Assembly: GCA_963740455.1 (NCBI GenBank)
Contig: CAVUEF010000026.1
Coordinates: 1 to 64,000, forward strand
Length of the DNA: 64,000 nt
Origin: Paucibacter sp963740455
GTDB taxonomy: Bacteria; Pseudomonadota; Gammaproteobacteria; Burkholderiales; Burkholderiaceae_C
Reading direction: 5' to 3'
Shown here piece by piece: positions 35,148 to 44,609 of this stretch (within the stretch, counting starts at the first letter, position 1; every line of letters begins with the position of its first letter). Both the position numbers and the translations under genes were made by a program. The notes beneath the pieces are model-generated. The model saw nothing but the letters and a program-made list of their open reading frames with translations. It did not search any database and had not been told where the DNA came from.

Positions 35148-37530
35148 AGGAGGCTTCAGTGAGCGCCGCGCGGTCATCGCGCAGCAAACGGTAACCGGGG
35201 ATATTGTCCCTCAAGACACCCAGGGGGTTGTTACCCAGTCGCCCCAGACCGACCAGTTCGAGCTGGAACAGCCAGCGGGTATTGGCTTCGGCGCGTCCGG
35301 TGGAGCGCCGCTCCACGACCACGCGGCCGATCCAGCAACCGGCGTCGTATTCGAAGCCCACCAGCGAATCGGTGATGCGGCGGTCTTGCATGCTGTACAA
35401 GACGCGACCGACGCTGTACCAGGTGCCCGTGCACGAGCCGCCCTCGGCCGCCTTGCGCACCGCGCCTTCGGCGGCGGAGCCTCTGGCAGCGCCAGCCAGC
35501 GGCCATTGCCAGCCCAACTCGGCTTGCTCGCTCTGGCCGCGCGCCAGACGGTAGGTGGCGTTGAGGGTACGGAACGGCCCCGGCGAATACCGCAAGCTCG
35601 TCACCGAGCGCACCGTCCGTCCCAGATTGGGGCTGTACTCCATGGTGCCATCAAACCACCAGCGCGGGTTCAGATGCGCAGAGCCCAGCAGCAGCAGGTT
35701 CGACAGTCTTTGCGTGTTGGGCGTGCCCTCGGGCGTGATGAGCTGGTCGCGCAGCAAGATGCGCTGCACCACGCCCAGTCGCAACAACTCCGCACCGTCG
35801 CGCGACGAGTTCAGACGCGAGGTCAGACCGAGCGTGAGCTGGTGCTCGTCCGACACCCGGTCGACACCGGAGAACGCGTTCTCGGTGTAGATGGAGTCGA
35901 AATTGAAATCCTTGGCGGCGGCATCGAAATTGGGCAGCCCGAGCTGATCGCGGTGCGGTGTGTTGACGTAGAGCAGCCGCGGCTCCAGGGTCTGTTGCAG
36001 CGCCAGTCCGAAGTAGTCGGCTTTGCGTTCGAACACCCAACCTTGATCGATGCTGAAGGTGGGTATCACGCGCGACGCCGAGTTGCTGCCTGTGCCCAGC
36101 GTCTGATCGATCTGGTAGCTGGCCGCGTTGAACGACAAACGCGGCTTGAACCACCAGCCGGCGTCACCCATCGACCAGCCGATGTGACCCAAGGCGTGCA
36201 CGCGCGAGCCGGTGGGAAGTGTGACGGGCGACGCATCACGCGGCAGATCGAATCGGTTGTATTCGAGCTCCAGGCCGACATTGACCTGCCGCGGCAGCTG
36301 GGCATCCCAACGCGCGCCGAGCTGCGGAGAGCGTTGATACGGCGTTGCGATCACGGCACTCGGATCGAGATCTTGCAACACCTGCCACTGTTGCAAGCGG
36401 CCGTACAGCTGCAAGTCGCCAAGGCGCGAATCGAAGTTGCGCGAGCCGCTCAAATCGGTGGCCAGCAGGCGTGGCGTCAGGCTGGTGATGCCGCGCGGGA
36501 AGTCCTTCCAATAGACGTCATCCGAGACCCGCTCGGCGCTGATGCGGTAGCGCCAGTCCATCGGACCCGTGCCGGTCTGGTTGGCGCGCCAGGCCCAGCG
36601 ATTGCCGCGCGTGATGAGATCGTTGGGCAGCAGGTCCAGGCCGAGCACGCCCTGGTGGGTGAGCGTCAGGTAGCGGAACTCGGTCTCCATGCCCGCGCCG
36701 CGGCGCGTGATGATCTTGGGCGTCAGCGTGGCGTCGCGCTGGGGCGCAATATTCCAGTAATAGGGCACGCCGAAAGCGACGCCGCTGCGGTTGTCCAGGG
36801 TCAGGCTGGGCGGCAGCCAGCCCGACTTGCGCTGACCGCCCAACGGGAAGCTCATGCGCGGCGCGGCCAAGATGGGTACGCCATAAAAGCGCAACACGGC
36901 GCCGTCGGCCACGCCCACATTGGTGTCGAAATCAAGGGCAATGCTGCGCGTGCTCAGTTGCCAGGCCAGCACCTGGTCAGCGTCGTCCGGGCGACAACTG
37001 CTGTAGGTGCCGCCCAGGGCGCGGCTGCGCTGCTGATCCAGAAAGTCAATGCGTTGCGCTGTTCCACCCGCACCGGTACGAGAAAAGAAGTAGGTCGGGT
37101 TCAGGAATTCGCCCTCGAAGCTTTGCACATGAAGCTGCAACTGCGGGCCGCTGAAGACATTGCCGTCGCGCTCGATGCTGACATGGCCCACGGCAGACGC
37201 CAGGTCGTCTGCCTGCCGGTAGCTCAGGCGGTCGGTCTTCAGGACCAGAGCGCCGCGCTGCAACACCACATCACCTTCGGCGTGCGTCTCCAGATCGAGC
37301 CGGCTGTCCAGCGTGCGGGCATTCAGCACCAGCGGCAAATCCTGCTCGGCCACGGCCGGAACGCTCAGCTTGACCGCCGGGCCAATCTGCCTGACCTCGG
37401 TCGCCACCCGGGACATCCCCTGAGCTCCGGCGGGGCCGGGCGCGCCCAGCAACACGAGCGCCGCCAGTGCCGGCAGCGCGACTCGCAGCGGCACGTCGTC
37501 GGCAAAGAGTGAAATCAGCGGGCGCAGCAT
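35140..37530 (-). CDS. lptD: LPS-assembly protein LptD
   Basis: LptD is the outer-membrane barrel that, with LptE, inserts lipopolysaccharide into the outer leaflet. The 796-residue protein starts with a signal peptide (cleavage near GPAGAQG), then the OstA-like beta-jellyroll (about 60-190) and the C-terminal barrel. Cys residues occur near YSSCRPDD, GGSCTGTW and DAGCWIG, as expected for the inter-domain disulfides. ATG 37530 is chosen over earlier in-frame starts because it leads directly into the signal peptide. Confidence 0.95.
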   Translation of the reverse strand: MLRPLISLFADDVPLRVALPALAALVLLGAPGPAGAQGMSRVATEVRQIGPAVKLSVPAVAEQDLPLVLNARTLDSRLDLETHAEGDVVLQRGALVLKTDRLSYRQADDLASAVGHVSIERDGNVFSGPQLQLHVQSFEGEFLNPTYFFSRTGAGGTAQRIDFLDQQRSRALGGTYSSCRPDDADQVLAWQLSTRSIALDFDTNVGVADGAVLRFYGVPILAAPRMSFPLGGQRKSGWLPPSLTLDNRSGVAFGVPYYWNIAPQRDATLTPKIITRRGAGMETEFRYLTLTHQGVLGLDLLPNDLITRGNRWAWRANQTGTGPMDWRYRISAERVSDDVYWKDFPRGITSLTPRLLATDLSGSRNFDSRLGDLQLYGRLQQWQVLQDLDPSAVIATPYQRSPQLGARWDAQLPRQVNVGLELEYNRFDLPRDASPVTLPTGSRVHALGHIGWSMGDAGWWFKPRLSFNAASYQIDQTLGTGSNSASRVIPTFSIDQGWVFERKADYFGLALQQTLEPRLLYVNTPHRDQLGLPNFDAAAKDFNFDSIYTENAFSGVDRVSDEHQLTLGLTSRLNSSRDGAELLRLGVVQRILLRDQLITPEGTPNTQRLSNLLLLGSAHLNPRWWFDGTMEYSPNLGRTVRSVTSLRYSPGPFRTLNATYRLARGQSEQAELGWQWPLAGAARGSAAEGAVRKAAEGGSCTGTWYSVGRVLYSMQDRRITDSLVGFEYDAGCWIGRVVVERRSTGRAEANTRWLFQLELVGLGRLGNNPLGVLRDNIPGYRLLRDDRAALTEASYD

Positions 37531-37735
37531 GACGGCAGCAGCGTCTATCCGGACAGGTTCTGGGCGAGCCGCGATGCATACGGGCCGGTCTTTCGGTGGG
37601 CCCGCCTGTACACAGCCAAGGCGTGCAAACCGCGGGTTTGTAGAATCGATTATCCATGAGGCCTGTTGTTTTGACGGCAAGCAGCGTGGGTTTGTCCCTC
37701 CCATTCGACGATTGGCCCTCCCCGGGCACTCCCAC

Positions 37736-38773
37736 ATGAGCGATATCGCCTGGCCCGATGAGCAACGCCGGCAACAGTTCGAGGCCTGGTTGCGGCCGCT
37801 GACGCAACGTCATCAACTGCTGCCGACGAGCCTGCGAGCGGCCTCTGCCGACGCGAGCTTCCGGCGCTATTTCCGCATCGATGCGGGCGCGGGCGGGTCG
37901 TACATCATCATGGATGCGCCGCCCCAGTTGGAGGACGTGCGCGCGTTCGTGCAGGTCGCGGGGCTGATGGCCGCAGCCGGCTTGCACGGCCCGGCCGTGC
38001 TGGCGCAAGACCTCGACCTCGGTTTCCTCCTGCTCACCGACCTCGGCAGCCGTCTGTATTTGCAGGAGCTGCAGCAAGCCAGCCCCGAGCAGGCCGATCG
38101 GCTGATGCGCGACGCCATCACGGCGCTCGTGCAATGGCAGAGCCGGATCGACGGCAGCGCCCTGCCCGAGTTCGACGAGGCGCTGCTGATGCGTGAGCTG
38201 ACGCTGTTTCCCGACTGGTGTGTGCAGCGCGAATTCGGCGTCAGCTGGAACGTCGCGCAGCGCAGCCAATGGGAGCAGATCTGCCACATCCTCGTCGATA
38301 GCGCGCTGTCCCAGCCGCAGGTCCCGGTGCACAGCGACTTCATGCCGCGCAATCTGATGGTGTCTGACCCCAACCCGGGATGGCTCGATTTTCAGGACGC
38401 GGTGCGCGGCCCCATCAGCTACGACATGGCGTGTCTGCTGCGCGATGCCTTCATCTCCTGGGACGAGGAGCAAGAGCTCGACTGGGCCGTGCGCTACTGG
38501 GAACAGGCGCGCACGGCGGGGTTGCCAGTGGACGCCGACTTCGGCGAATTCTGGCGCGCGCTCGAGTGGATGGGCCTGCAACGCCACCTCAAGGTGATGG
38601 GCATTTTTTGCCGACTCAAGCACCGCGACGGCAAGCCGCGCTACAGCACCGACCTGCCGCGCTTCTTTGCCTACGCCTCCAAGGTGGCGCTGCGCTACCG
38701 GCCGCTCAAGCCGCTGCTGGCGCTGATCGAGCCGCTGTCGGGCGTGGCGCTGGAGTCGGGCTACACCTTCTGA
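37736..38773 (+). CDS. amgK: AmgK-like sugar kinase (cell-wall recycling)
   Basis: AmgK phosphorylates the anomeric position of N-acetylmuramate/N-acetylglucosamine in peptidoglycan recycling. The 345-residue aminoglycoside-phosphotransferase-fold protein has the N-terminal DASFRRYFRI, the catalytic loop VHSDFMPRNLMV and the metal motif WLDFQDAVRGPISYD. It is divergent from lptD, as usual in proteobacteria. The usual next gene, murU, is not here; an oppositely oriented peptidase follows. Confidence 0.86.
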   Translation: MSDIAWPDEQRRQQFEAWLRPLTQRHQLLPTSLRAASADASFRRYFRIDAGAGGSYIIMDAPPQLEDVRAFVQVAGLMAAAGLHGPAVLAQDLDLGFLLLTDLGSRLYLQELQQASPEQADRLMRDAITALVQWQSRIDGSALPEFDEALLMRELTLFPDWCVQREFGVSWNVAQRSQWEQICHILVDSALSQPQVPVHSDFMPRNLMVSDPNPGWLDFQDAVRGPISYDMACLLRDAFISWDEEQELDWAVRYWEQARTAGLPVDADFGEFWRALEWMGLQRHLKVMGIFCRLKHRDGKPRYSTDLPRFFAYASKVALRYRPLKPLLALIEPLSGVALESGYTF

Positions 38774-38782
38774 CCCGCAACG

Positions 38783-40273
38783 TCATCCGATGTGCGCCGC
38801 CATCACAACCGCCACCGCGGCGGTGAGCTTCTTGCCGTAAGGCACGTGCAGGAACTCGTTGGGGCCATGCGCATTGCTCTTCGGACCGAGCACCCCGCAG
38901 ACCATCATCTGGGCCTTGGGGAAGCCTTTTTGCAGCAGGCTCATCAGCGGAATCGTGCCGCCCTGGCCGATATAGCCGAGCGGCGCGCCGAATTGGGCTT
39001 GCGAAGCGGCGTTCAGCGCACGGTCCAGCCAGGGCGACAACTCCGGCGTATTCCAGCCGGTTGCGCCCAAGGCGCCGGCCCGGCCGTCGGGGACAAACGT
39101 GACCTTGGCGTTGTACGGCGCGTTGTCCTCGAGCAAGGATTTCAGACGCAGCGAGGCCTGGTTGGCGTCCACCAGCGGGGGCAGGCGCAGCGAGAGCTTG
39201 AAGGCGGTATAGGGACGCAGCACATTGCCGGCGTCTTGCAAACCGGGAAAGCCGTCGACGCCGGTGACGCTCAGCGTGGGCCGCCAGGTGCGGTTCAGCA
39301 AGCCTTCCACCGGGTCGGTGGTGGTCGGCAGGCTCAAGCCGCCGTCGGCACCGCAAGCCCAGGGAAAGCGCCGCCAGACCTCGTCTTTCAGAATCGCCGC
39401 CGTGGCGCGCGCCTGCGCCATCCGGTCGGTCGGAATATCACAATGAAAACTCTCGGGCAGCAAGCGGCCGGTGTGGCTGTCCTCCAGGCGATCGAGCACC
39501 TGGCGCAGGATGCGAAAGCTCGACGGCACCAGGCCGCTCGCGTCGCCCGAGTGAATGCCCTCGGACATGATCTCGACCTTCAACACGCCGCTGACCATGC
39601 CGCGCAGCGATGTCGTGAGCCACAGTTGATCGTAGTTGCCGGCACCGCTGTCCAGGCAGACCACCAGGCTGACATGGCCCAGGCGCTCCTTGAGCACATC
39701 GAGATACGCGGGCAAGTCCGATGAACCGCTTTCTTCGCAGGTCTCGATGATGCCCACGCAACGCGCGCGCGGGATGCCTTGCTTGTCGAGCGACTCAATC
39801 GCGGTGATTGCGGCGTACACCGCGTAGCCGTCGTCGGCGCCGCCGCGGCCATACAGCTTGCCGTCTTCATACTTCGGCGTCCAGGGGCCCAGATCATTGC
39901 GCCAGCCGTTGAACTCGGGTTGCTTGTCCAGGTGGCCGTACAGGCAGATCGTGCCGGCGTCGCTTTCATTGCCACCCGCCTTGGTGGCCGGTACGTCGAA
40001 GAAGATCAGCGGCGTGCGGCCTTCGAGCCGGATCACCTCGAGCTTCAGTCCCGCGACTCCTCGGCCCTCGACCCAGGTGGCGGCGTCGCGAACGACGTGA
40101 TCGATGTAGCCATGCTCGGCCCAGTCGGGGTCGAACATCGGGCTCTTGGCGGGGATGGCGATGTAGTCGGTCAGCGCCGGGACGATTTCTTCGTCCCAGG
40201 TACGCGCCGCATAGTCGCCCAGCGCACTGAGTTGGTCGGCTTGCAACGGGTTGGAGGGATCACGGGCATTCAT
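38783..40273 (-). CDS. M20-family metallo-dipeptidase
   Basis: A 496-residue di-zinc peptidase of the carnosinase-like M20 branch. CLYGHLDKQPEF supplies the first metal His and catalytic Asp, GRGGADDGYA the bridging Asp, and CEESGSSD the catalytic Glu pair. The C-terminal GPNEFLHV carries a metal residue. The dimerisation (lid) domain is about 220-380. It is cytoplasmic, hydrolysing dipeptides of unknown identity. The start is ATG 40273, convergent with amgK. Confidence 0.92.
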   Translation of the reverse strand: MNARDPSNPLQADQLSALGDYAARTWDEEIVPALTDYIAIPAKSPMFDPDWAEHGYIDHVVRDAATWVEGRGVAGLKLEVIRLEGRTPLIFFDVPATKAGGNESDAGTICLYGHLDKQPEFNGWRNDLGPWTPKYEDGKLYGRGGADDGYAVYAAITAIESLDKQGIPRARCVGIIETCEESGSSDLPAYLDVLKERLGHVSLVVCLDSGAGNYDQLWLTTSLRGMVSGVLKVEIMSEGIHSGDASGLVPSSFRILRQVLDRLEDSHTGRLLPESFHCDIPTDRMAQARATAAILKDEVWRRFPWACGADGGLSLPTTTDPVEGLLNRTWRPTLSVTGVDGFPGLQDAGNVLRPYTAFKLSLRLPPLVDANQASLRLKSLLEDNAPYNAKVTFVPDGRAGALGATGWNTPELSPWLDRALNAASQAQFGAPLGYIGQGGTIPLMSLLQKGFPKAQMMVCGVLGPKSNAHGPNEFLHVPYGKKLTAAVAVVMAAHIG

Positions 40274-40392
40274 GGCTGGTTCTCCACTTTGGTAGGGCGA
40301 TGGTCGGCAAGTGTAGGTCTTGATAGATGGACGCGCCCGGACGCGCACGCACAAGTTCTTGTTCCCCGACTGACGGACGGATGTACTGGCGT

Positions 40393-40422
40393 AAACACAA
40401 GCGGAAACACAAACACAAACAC
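40393..40422 (+). repeat. short AAACAC tandem repeat upstream of a lipoprotein gene
   Basis: AAACAC occurs at 40393, 40405, 40411 and 40417, the last three in direct tandem. It ends about 45 bases before the ATG of the lipoprotein gene. Such tracts can change length by slippage and alter promoter or leader spacing. Confidence 0.6.
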
Positions 40423-40468
40423 TTACACTGCTGCAAACTCTTGTGATCGCCGACCGCAAGCCTGCACG

Positions 40469-41830
40469 ATGAACGAATGCCTCGTCCCATTTCGCGCCTG
40501 TTGGCGGCCAGCGCTGGTGTTGGCCGGGTTGGTGCTGCTGGCGGGTTGCGCCGGTCCCAAATACACCGTGGACGATGGTCGCAAGGTCAACGAGGTTCTG
40601 CTTTCCAATATGCGCGCCTATGGTCAGGGCGAACAGGCGCTGCGGCCGGCGATTCAGCGCAGCGCCGCCCTCCACGACCCGGACTGCGACAAGCAATGGG
40701 AGCTGCCCTTTGCCGTGGCCACCAGCTATGGCTGGGACGAAACCGACCGGGTCGCCTGGGTGCGCGCCTTGAACGTGGACGAACGCCTGAGCGTGGTCGC
40801 CGTGGCAGCCAAGACGCCGCTCGCCCCGGGCGACAAGATTGTCGAGATCGGCGGCGGGCACAGCGACGACAGCGAGCGCATGCTCGAAGCCTTGGCCGAA
40901 TTGCGCGAGCGCGGGGAGCCGTTTCAACTGAAGCTCGCTTCCGGCCGCAGCGTGCGCGTCGAGCCCTTCGAAGTGTGTCGCGGTTATGCGCGCTTTGCAC
41001 CGCCCAACACGCCCAAGCTGCAGGACTATCACTGGCTGCTGACCCTGCATCCGCTGGAGATCGCCGATGTCGGCCTGAGCGAGGACGAGGCCTTGTGGGC
41101 GGTGCTGTGGGGGCAGGGCCTGTCCGAAGAGGGTGGCGCCCGCATGAAGACCTGGCACTACGGCAGCAAGATCGTCGGCACGCTCTACAACCTGGTCACC
41201 CTGGCCACCGGGTTGAAAGGAGCCGCGATAGCAGCCGATGCGGCCGTGTCGGCTGCCAAGAGCGTGGCCGCCAGCGTGGCCACCGAAGTGCTCAAGCAGC
41301 AACTGATCGAACAAGGCAAGTCGCTGGCCATGCAGAAGCTGCGCGATGGCCTGATCGATGTCGCCCAACAGCTTACGCGCCAGCAGGCCCTGGACACCAT
41401 GCAGGCGGCGGCGGCCAACCGCGGCGCGCTCAGTGGCGTGGCGCGCATTGGCGCCACGGTGTTCGACCGCGCCGATCAATGGAGCTTCGAGCGCATCGCC
41501 AAGCTCGGCGGCAGCCAGCTCGCGGGCTTCAGTCTGCACCAGAAACTGCTCGAACGCGGCTTGGCCGGCAATGCCTTCTTGCTCGACGTGGAGAGACTGG
41601 ACGCGCTCAACAAGTTGGCGACTGCCCAGGGCATGGAGACCGAGGCCCTGACGATATTGCGCGGCATCCGCCCCGATGAGATCATGCTGGCGCTGGGGAG
41701 CATGCCGCTGGCCAGCGCACCCAAGGCCTTCTCGTTCGAAAGTCACGAAGACCCCGGAAGTCAACCCTTTGCCCGCGGCCTGATCGACGCCATGCTGGAC
41801 ATACCCATTGAATCTGCTGCTCGCCAATAG
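40469..41830 (+). CDS. large lipoprotein of unknown function
   Basis: The family is not recognised. The 453-residue protein has a signal peptide with lipobox LLAGC (Cys27), so it is membrane-anchored facing the periplasm. Residues ~100-150 (TPLAPGDKIVEIGGG, then LRERGEPFQLKLASG) resemble a PDZ-like fold. Residues ~235-330 are Ala-rich and helical, with KGAAIAADAAVSAAKSVAA possibly membrane-associated. Its end overlaps the TTG start proposed for the MORN protein, suggesting a two-gene unit. GC-rich codon use matches the host. Confidence 0.8.
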   Translation: MNECLVPFRACWRPALVLAGLVLLAGCAGPKYTVDDGRKVNEVLLSNMRAYGQGEQALRPAIQRSAALHDPDCDKQWELPFAVATSYGWDETDRVAWVRALNVDERLSVVAVAAKTPLAPGDKIVEIGGGHSDDSERMLEALAELRERGEPFQLKLASGRSVRVEPFEVCRGYARFAPPNTPKLQDYHWLLTLHPLEIADVGLSEDEALWAVLWGQGLSEEGGARMKTWHYGSKIVGTLYNLVTLATGLKGAAIAADAAVSAAKSVAASVATEVLKQQLIEQGKSLAMQKLRDGLIDVAQQLTRQQALDTMQAAAANRGALSGVARIGATVFDRADQWSFERIAKLGGSQLAGFSLHQKLLERGLAGNAFLLDVERLDALNKLATAQGMETEALTILRGIRPDEIMLALGSMPLASAPKAFSFESHEDPGSQPFARGLIDAMLDIPIESAARQ

Positions 41831-43732
41831 CAAGTCCAAGCGCATTCGTCACCTCGGCGGCTTGGCGCTGCTGGTGGGGATGGCGCAGCTTGCCGCCGCC
41901 CAGGCGCCGCCTGCCGATGCGGCTGCGGCTGCGGCTGCGGCATCGGCGCGGCCGTGGCCGCGTCCGCGCCTGCCTCTGCGGCTGCCGCCGCGTCCGTGCC
42001 GGCTGATGCCGCCAGCAGCGCCACGCCCGTTGCCCCCGTTGCACCTCCGCCGAGCTGCGCCCAAATCAGCGTGCGCGCCATGGCGGCCGATCTGAAAGCT
42101 GTCACCGCGCAATCGCAGAACAAGGCGCTGGAGCAGTTGGTTCAGCTCTTCGACGCAGCCATCGGCATCTGGACCCAGGCTGCCGAACGTTGCGAGGGCC
42201 ACGGGCGTGAACGCGCGCAGCGCAATCTGGCCGACGACGCCAAACAGCGCATGGCGCTGGCCGAACGTCTGGCCGCGGGCTCGCAGTGCGAACTGTCACA
42301 CCGCGATGCCGACAGCCTGCAGGAGATGGGCCGCCGCGCTTTTGGCGAACGCCAGTGGAGTGAGGCTGCGTCGCTTTACCGAAAGGCCGAAACGCTGTGG
42401 GATCTGGCCGCCGAGCAATGTACCGGCAGCCAGCAGGAGGTCGCCACCAAGCGGCGCGAACAAGCTGCGATCGATGGCCATAACGCCGAGTTCTGTGCAC
42501 CCTGGTTCGAGCGTGCGCGCGAGCAGACGCAAAAATTCCGGGCGGCCGCGGCAGGCCTGGCCCCGGCCGACAAACAGCAGCAATTGCAGATCGGCGAGAC
42601 GCTGTGGCGTGAGACCACCGCGCAATGCAAGGGCAACGCAGCCGAGCTGGCACGCAACAATGCCCAGGCGCTGGCACGCGAACGCGGCACGCCCTGGGTG
42701 GCGACCGCCTTGCCGGCGGCAGTGGTGGCCGCCAAGCCGGTCGCGCCGAAGCAGGCTGCGCCATCGGGCACCCGCCCCGACGCCCATCCCACCAGCGCCA
42801 GTGCGGCGCCAAAATTGGTGGCCTCACCGGCCGGTGCCGGCGCGCCAGCGGCCAGCGCGACAGTGGGTCTGCTGGCCGAAGTCGGTGCCGCGGCACGTGC
42901 CCCGGTTGCGGCTGGGCCACCGCCAACGCCCAAGGAGATGGACGAGCGCACCGGCGATACCCGCTACAAAGGCCAGTTCGTGCGCCAGGAGGGTCAGGTC
43001 GTGACCGGGTCCGGCCGCGTCGAATGGTCCAACGGCGACGTCTATATCGGCCCGCTGGTGCGCAACCAGCGACAGGGCAAGGGCGAATTCATCTGGGCCA
43101 ACGGGCAACGTTACAAGGGTGACTGGGTGAATGACCGGCCCACTGGCCAGGGCGTCATGACTTTTGCCAATGGCAACCAGTTCGAGGGCCAGATCGTTGA
43201 CGGTCAACCTGAAGGTCAGGGGCAGATGACTTATGCCTCGGGCGACCAATACAAGGGAATGATGCGTCAGGGCCTGCCGCATGGACGCGGTCTGTACATC
43301 TGGATCAACGGTCAGCGCTTCGACGGCGATTGGGTCGACAACAATCCGCAGGGCCGTGGCGTGCTGCGCTTTGCCAATGGCAATCTCTATGAAGGCCAGG
43401 TGCAGGCAGGCAAGCCGCAGGGCCAGGGTCGGCTGCAACTCAGCTCCGGCGATGTCTATGAAGGCAGCTTCGAGCAGGGCCAACTGCATGGCCAGGGCAA
43501 ATACCGCTGGAAGAGCGGCGACCGCTACGAAGGTGCCTGGCAGCATGGCAAAAAGCAAGGCCAAGGCACACTTTTCTGGACCAATGGCGACAGCTGGGAG
43601 GGCCGCTTCCAGGACGATGCCCGCACCGAGGACGGTGTCATTTTCCGCAAGGACGACATGCCCGCCCAGGCCGCACCGACGGGCAGCGAACCTACGCGAA
43701 TCCCTCCAAGCTTGCCCACTGGCTCCAGATGA
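41808..43732 (+). CDS. MORN-repeat protein, apparent frameshift after the signal peptide
   Basis: The body from about 41954 encodes an Ala-rich linker, a Cys-containing helical region and some nine MORN repeats (42960-43620; units like YEGxxxxGxxxGxG), which often bind membranes or proteins. The body lacks an export signal in its own frame. A Sec-type signal peptide (TTG 41808, MNLLLANSK then GGLALLVGMAQLAAAQ) lies just upstream in another frame. One missing base between about 41941 and 41953, after a GCGGCT tandem tract, would join the two. Without it, translation could start only at GTG 41954 and stay cytoplasmic. Confidence 0.7.
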
Positions 43733-44609
43733 ATCATCCAGCAGTTTTTACCCTGTCCGGACCCACCGGACCCAGCGTTCCCGTGGTGCTGGACTCACCC
43801 CATTCGGGCAGCGACTTTCCGGCCGATTTTGGTGCGCAGGTGAGCGAATTCGATTTGCGCGATGGCGAAGACAGCTTTGTCGATGAGCTCTACCGGCCCG
43901 CCACCGAGCTGGGCGTGCCGCTGCTGGCGGCAAACTTTGCGCGCACCTACATCGACGCGAACCGCCACGAAGGGGATGTCGATCTGGACTTGCTGCAAGG
44001 CGCCTGGCCGCATGCGCATGTGCCCAGCGGCAAGGCCGCCATCGGCAAGGCGCTGGTCTGGCGCACGCTGTCCGACGGGCGCGACATCTACGCCGCGCGC
44101 CTGAACGCCGCGCAAGTGCTGCATCGCATCGAGCGCTACCACCGTCCCTATCACCAGGCGCTGCGGAGCCTGCTCGACGCCAGTGTGGCGCGCCACGGCC
44201 AGGTGTTCCATATCAACTGTCACTCGATGGCCTCGACCGCCGGCGCCATGAGCGGCGGCCCGCAGGGCGTGGCCCGACCCGACTTCGTGGTGGGCGACCG
44301 TGATGGCAGCAGCTGCGACGCGGCATTCACCGCGCTCGTCCATGCGCATTTGAAGGCCGCGGTTACCACGTCACCATCAACAACCCCTACAAGGGCGTTG
44401 AGCTGGTGCGTGCCTATGCCAACCCGGCGGCGCGGCGCCACAGCCTGCAGCTCGAAGTCAACAAGCGCCTCTATATGGACGAGCGCACCCGCGAGAAGTC
44501 AGCCGGCTTTGCCCAGGTGCAGGCCGACCTGATGGCGCTGGTCCGGCGTCTGATCGGCTTTGCCGGGGAAGTGGCCGCGCCTTTGCAGACAGAGGTGAAG
44601 CATGGCTGA
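43729..44609 (+). pseudogene. N-formylglutamate amidohydrolase family, frameshifted
   Basis: The family (HutG-like deformylases) releases formate from N-formylglutamate at the end of histidine degradation. Residues 1-210 are intact (VLDSPHSGSDFP, GVPLLAANFARTYIDANR, INCHSMAS). At about 44356-44362 the frame changes. The conserved end, GYHVTINNPYKGVELVRAY to the stop at 44609, continues in the -1 frame. Restoring one C in the GGCC/GCGG stretch would repair it. As given, the product ends in unrelated sequence at 44532. No other histidine-degradation genes are here. Confidence 0.75.

Noticed and set aside
35023..37512. An 829-codon rightward open frame opposite lptD
   Set aside because: It mirrors lptD, which has a signal peptide and conserved Cys residues. 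The antisense product is low complexity.
38783..41845. A 1020-codon leftward frame extending the M20 peptidase upstream
   Set aside because: The peptidase family begins at ATG 40273. The upstream part is antisense to the lipoprotein gene and passes through the simple repeat.
41919..41941. GCGGCT tandem tract as a phase-variation switch
   Set aside because: The repeat unit is six bases, so gain or loss of units keeps the reading frame and cannot switch the MORN protein on and off.
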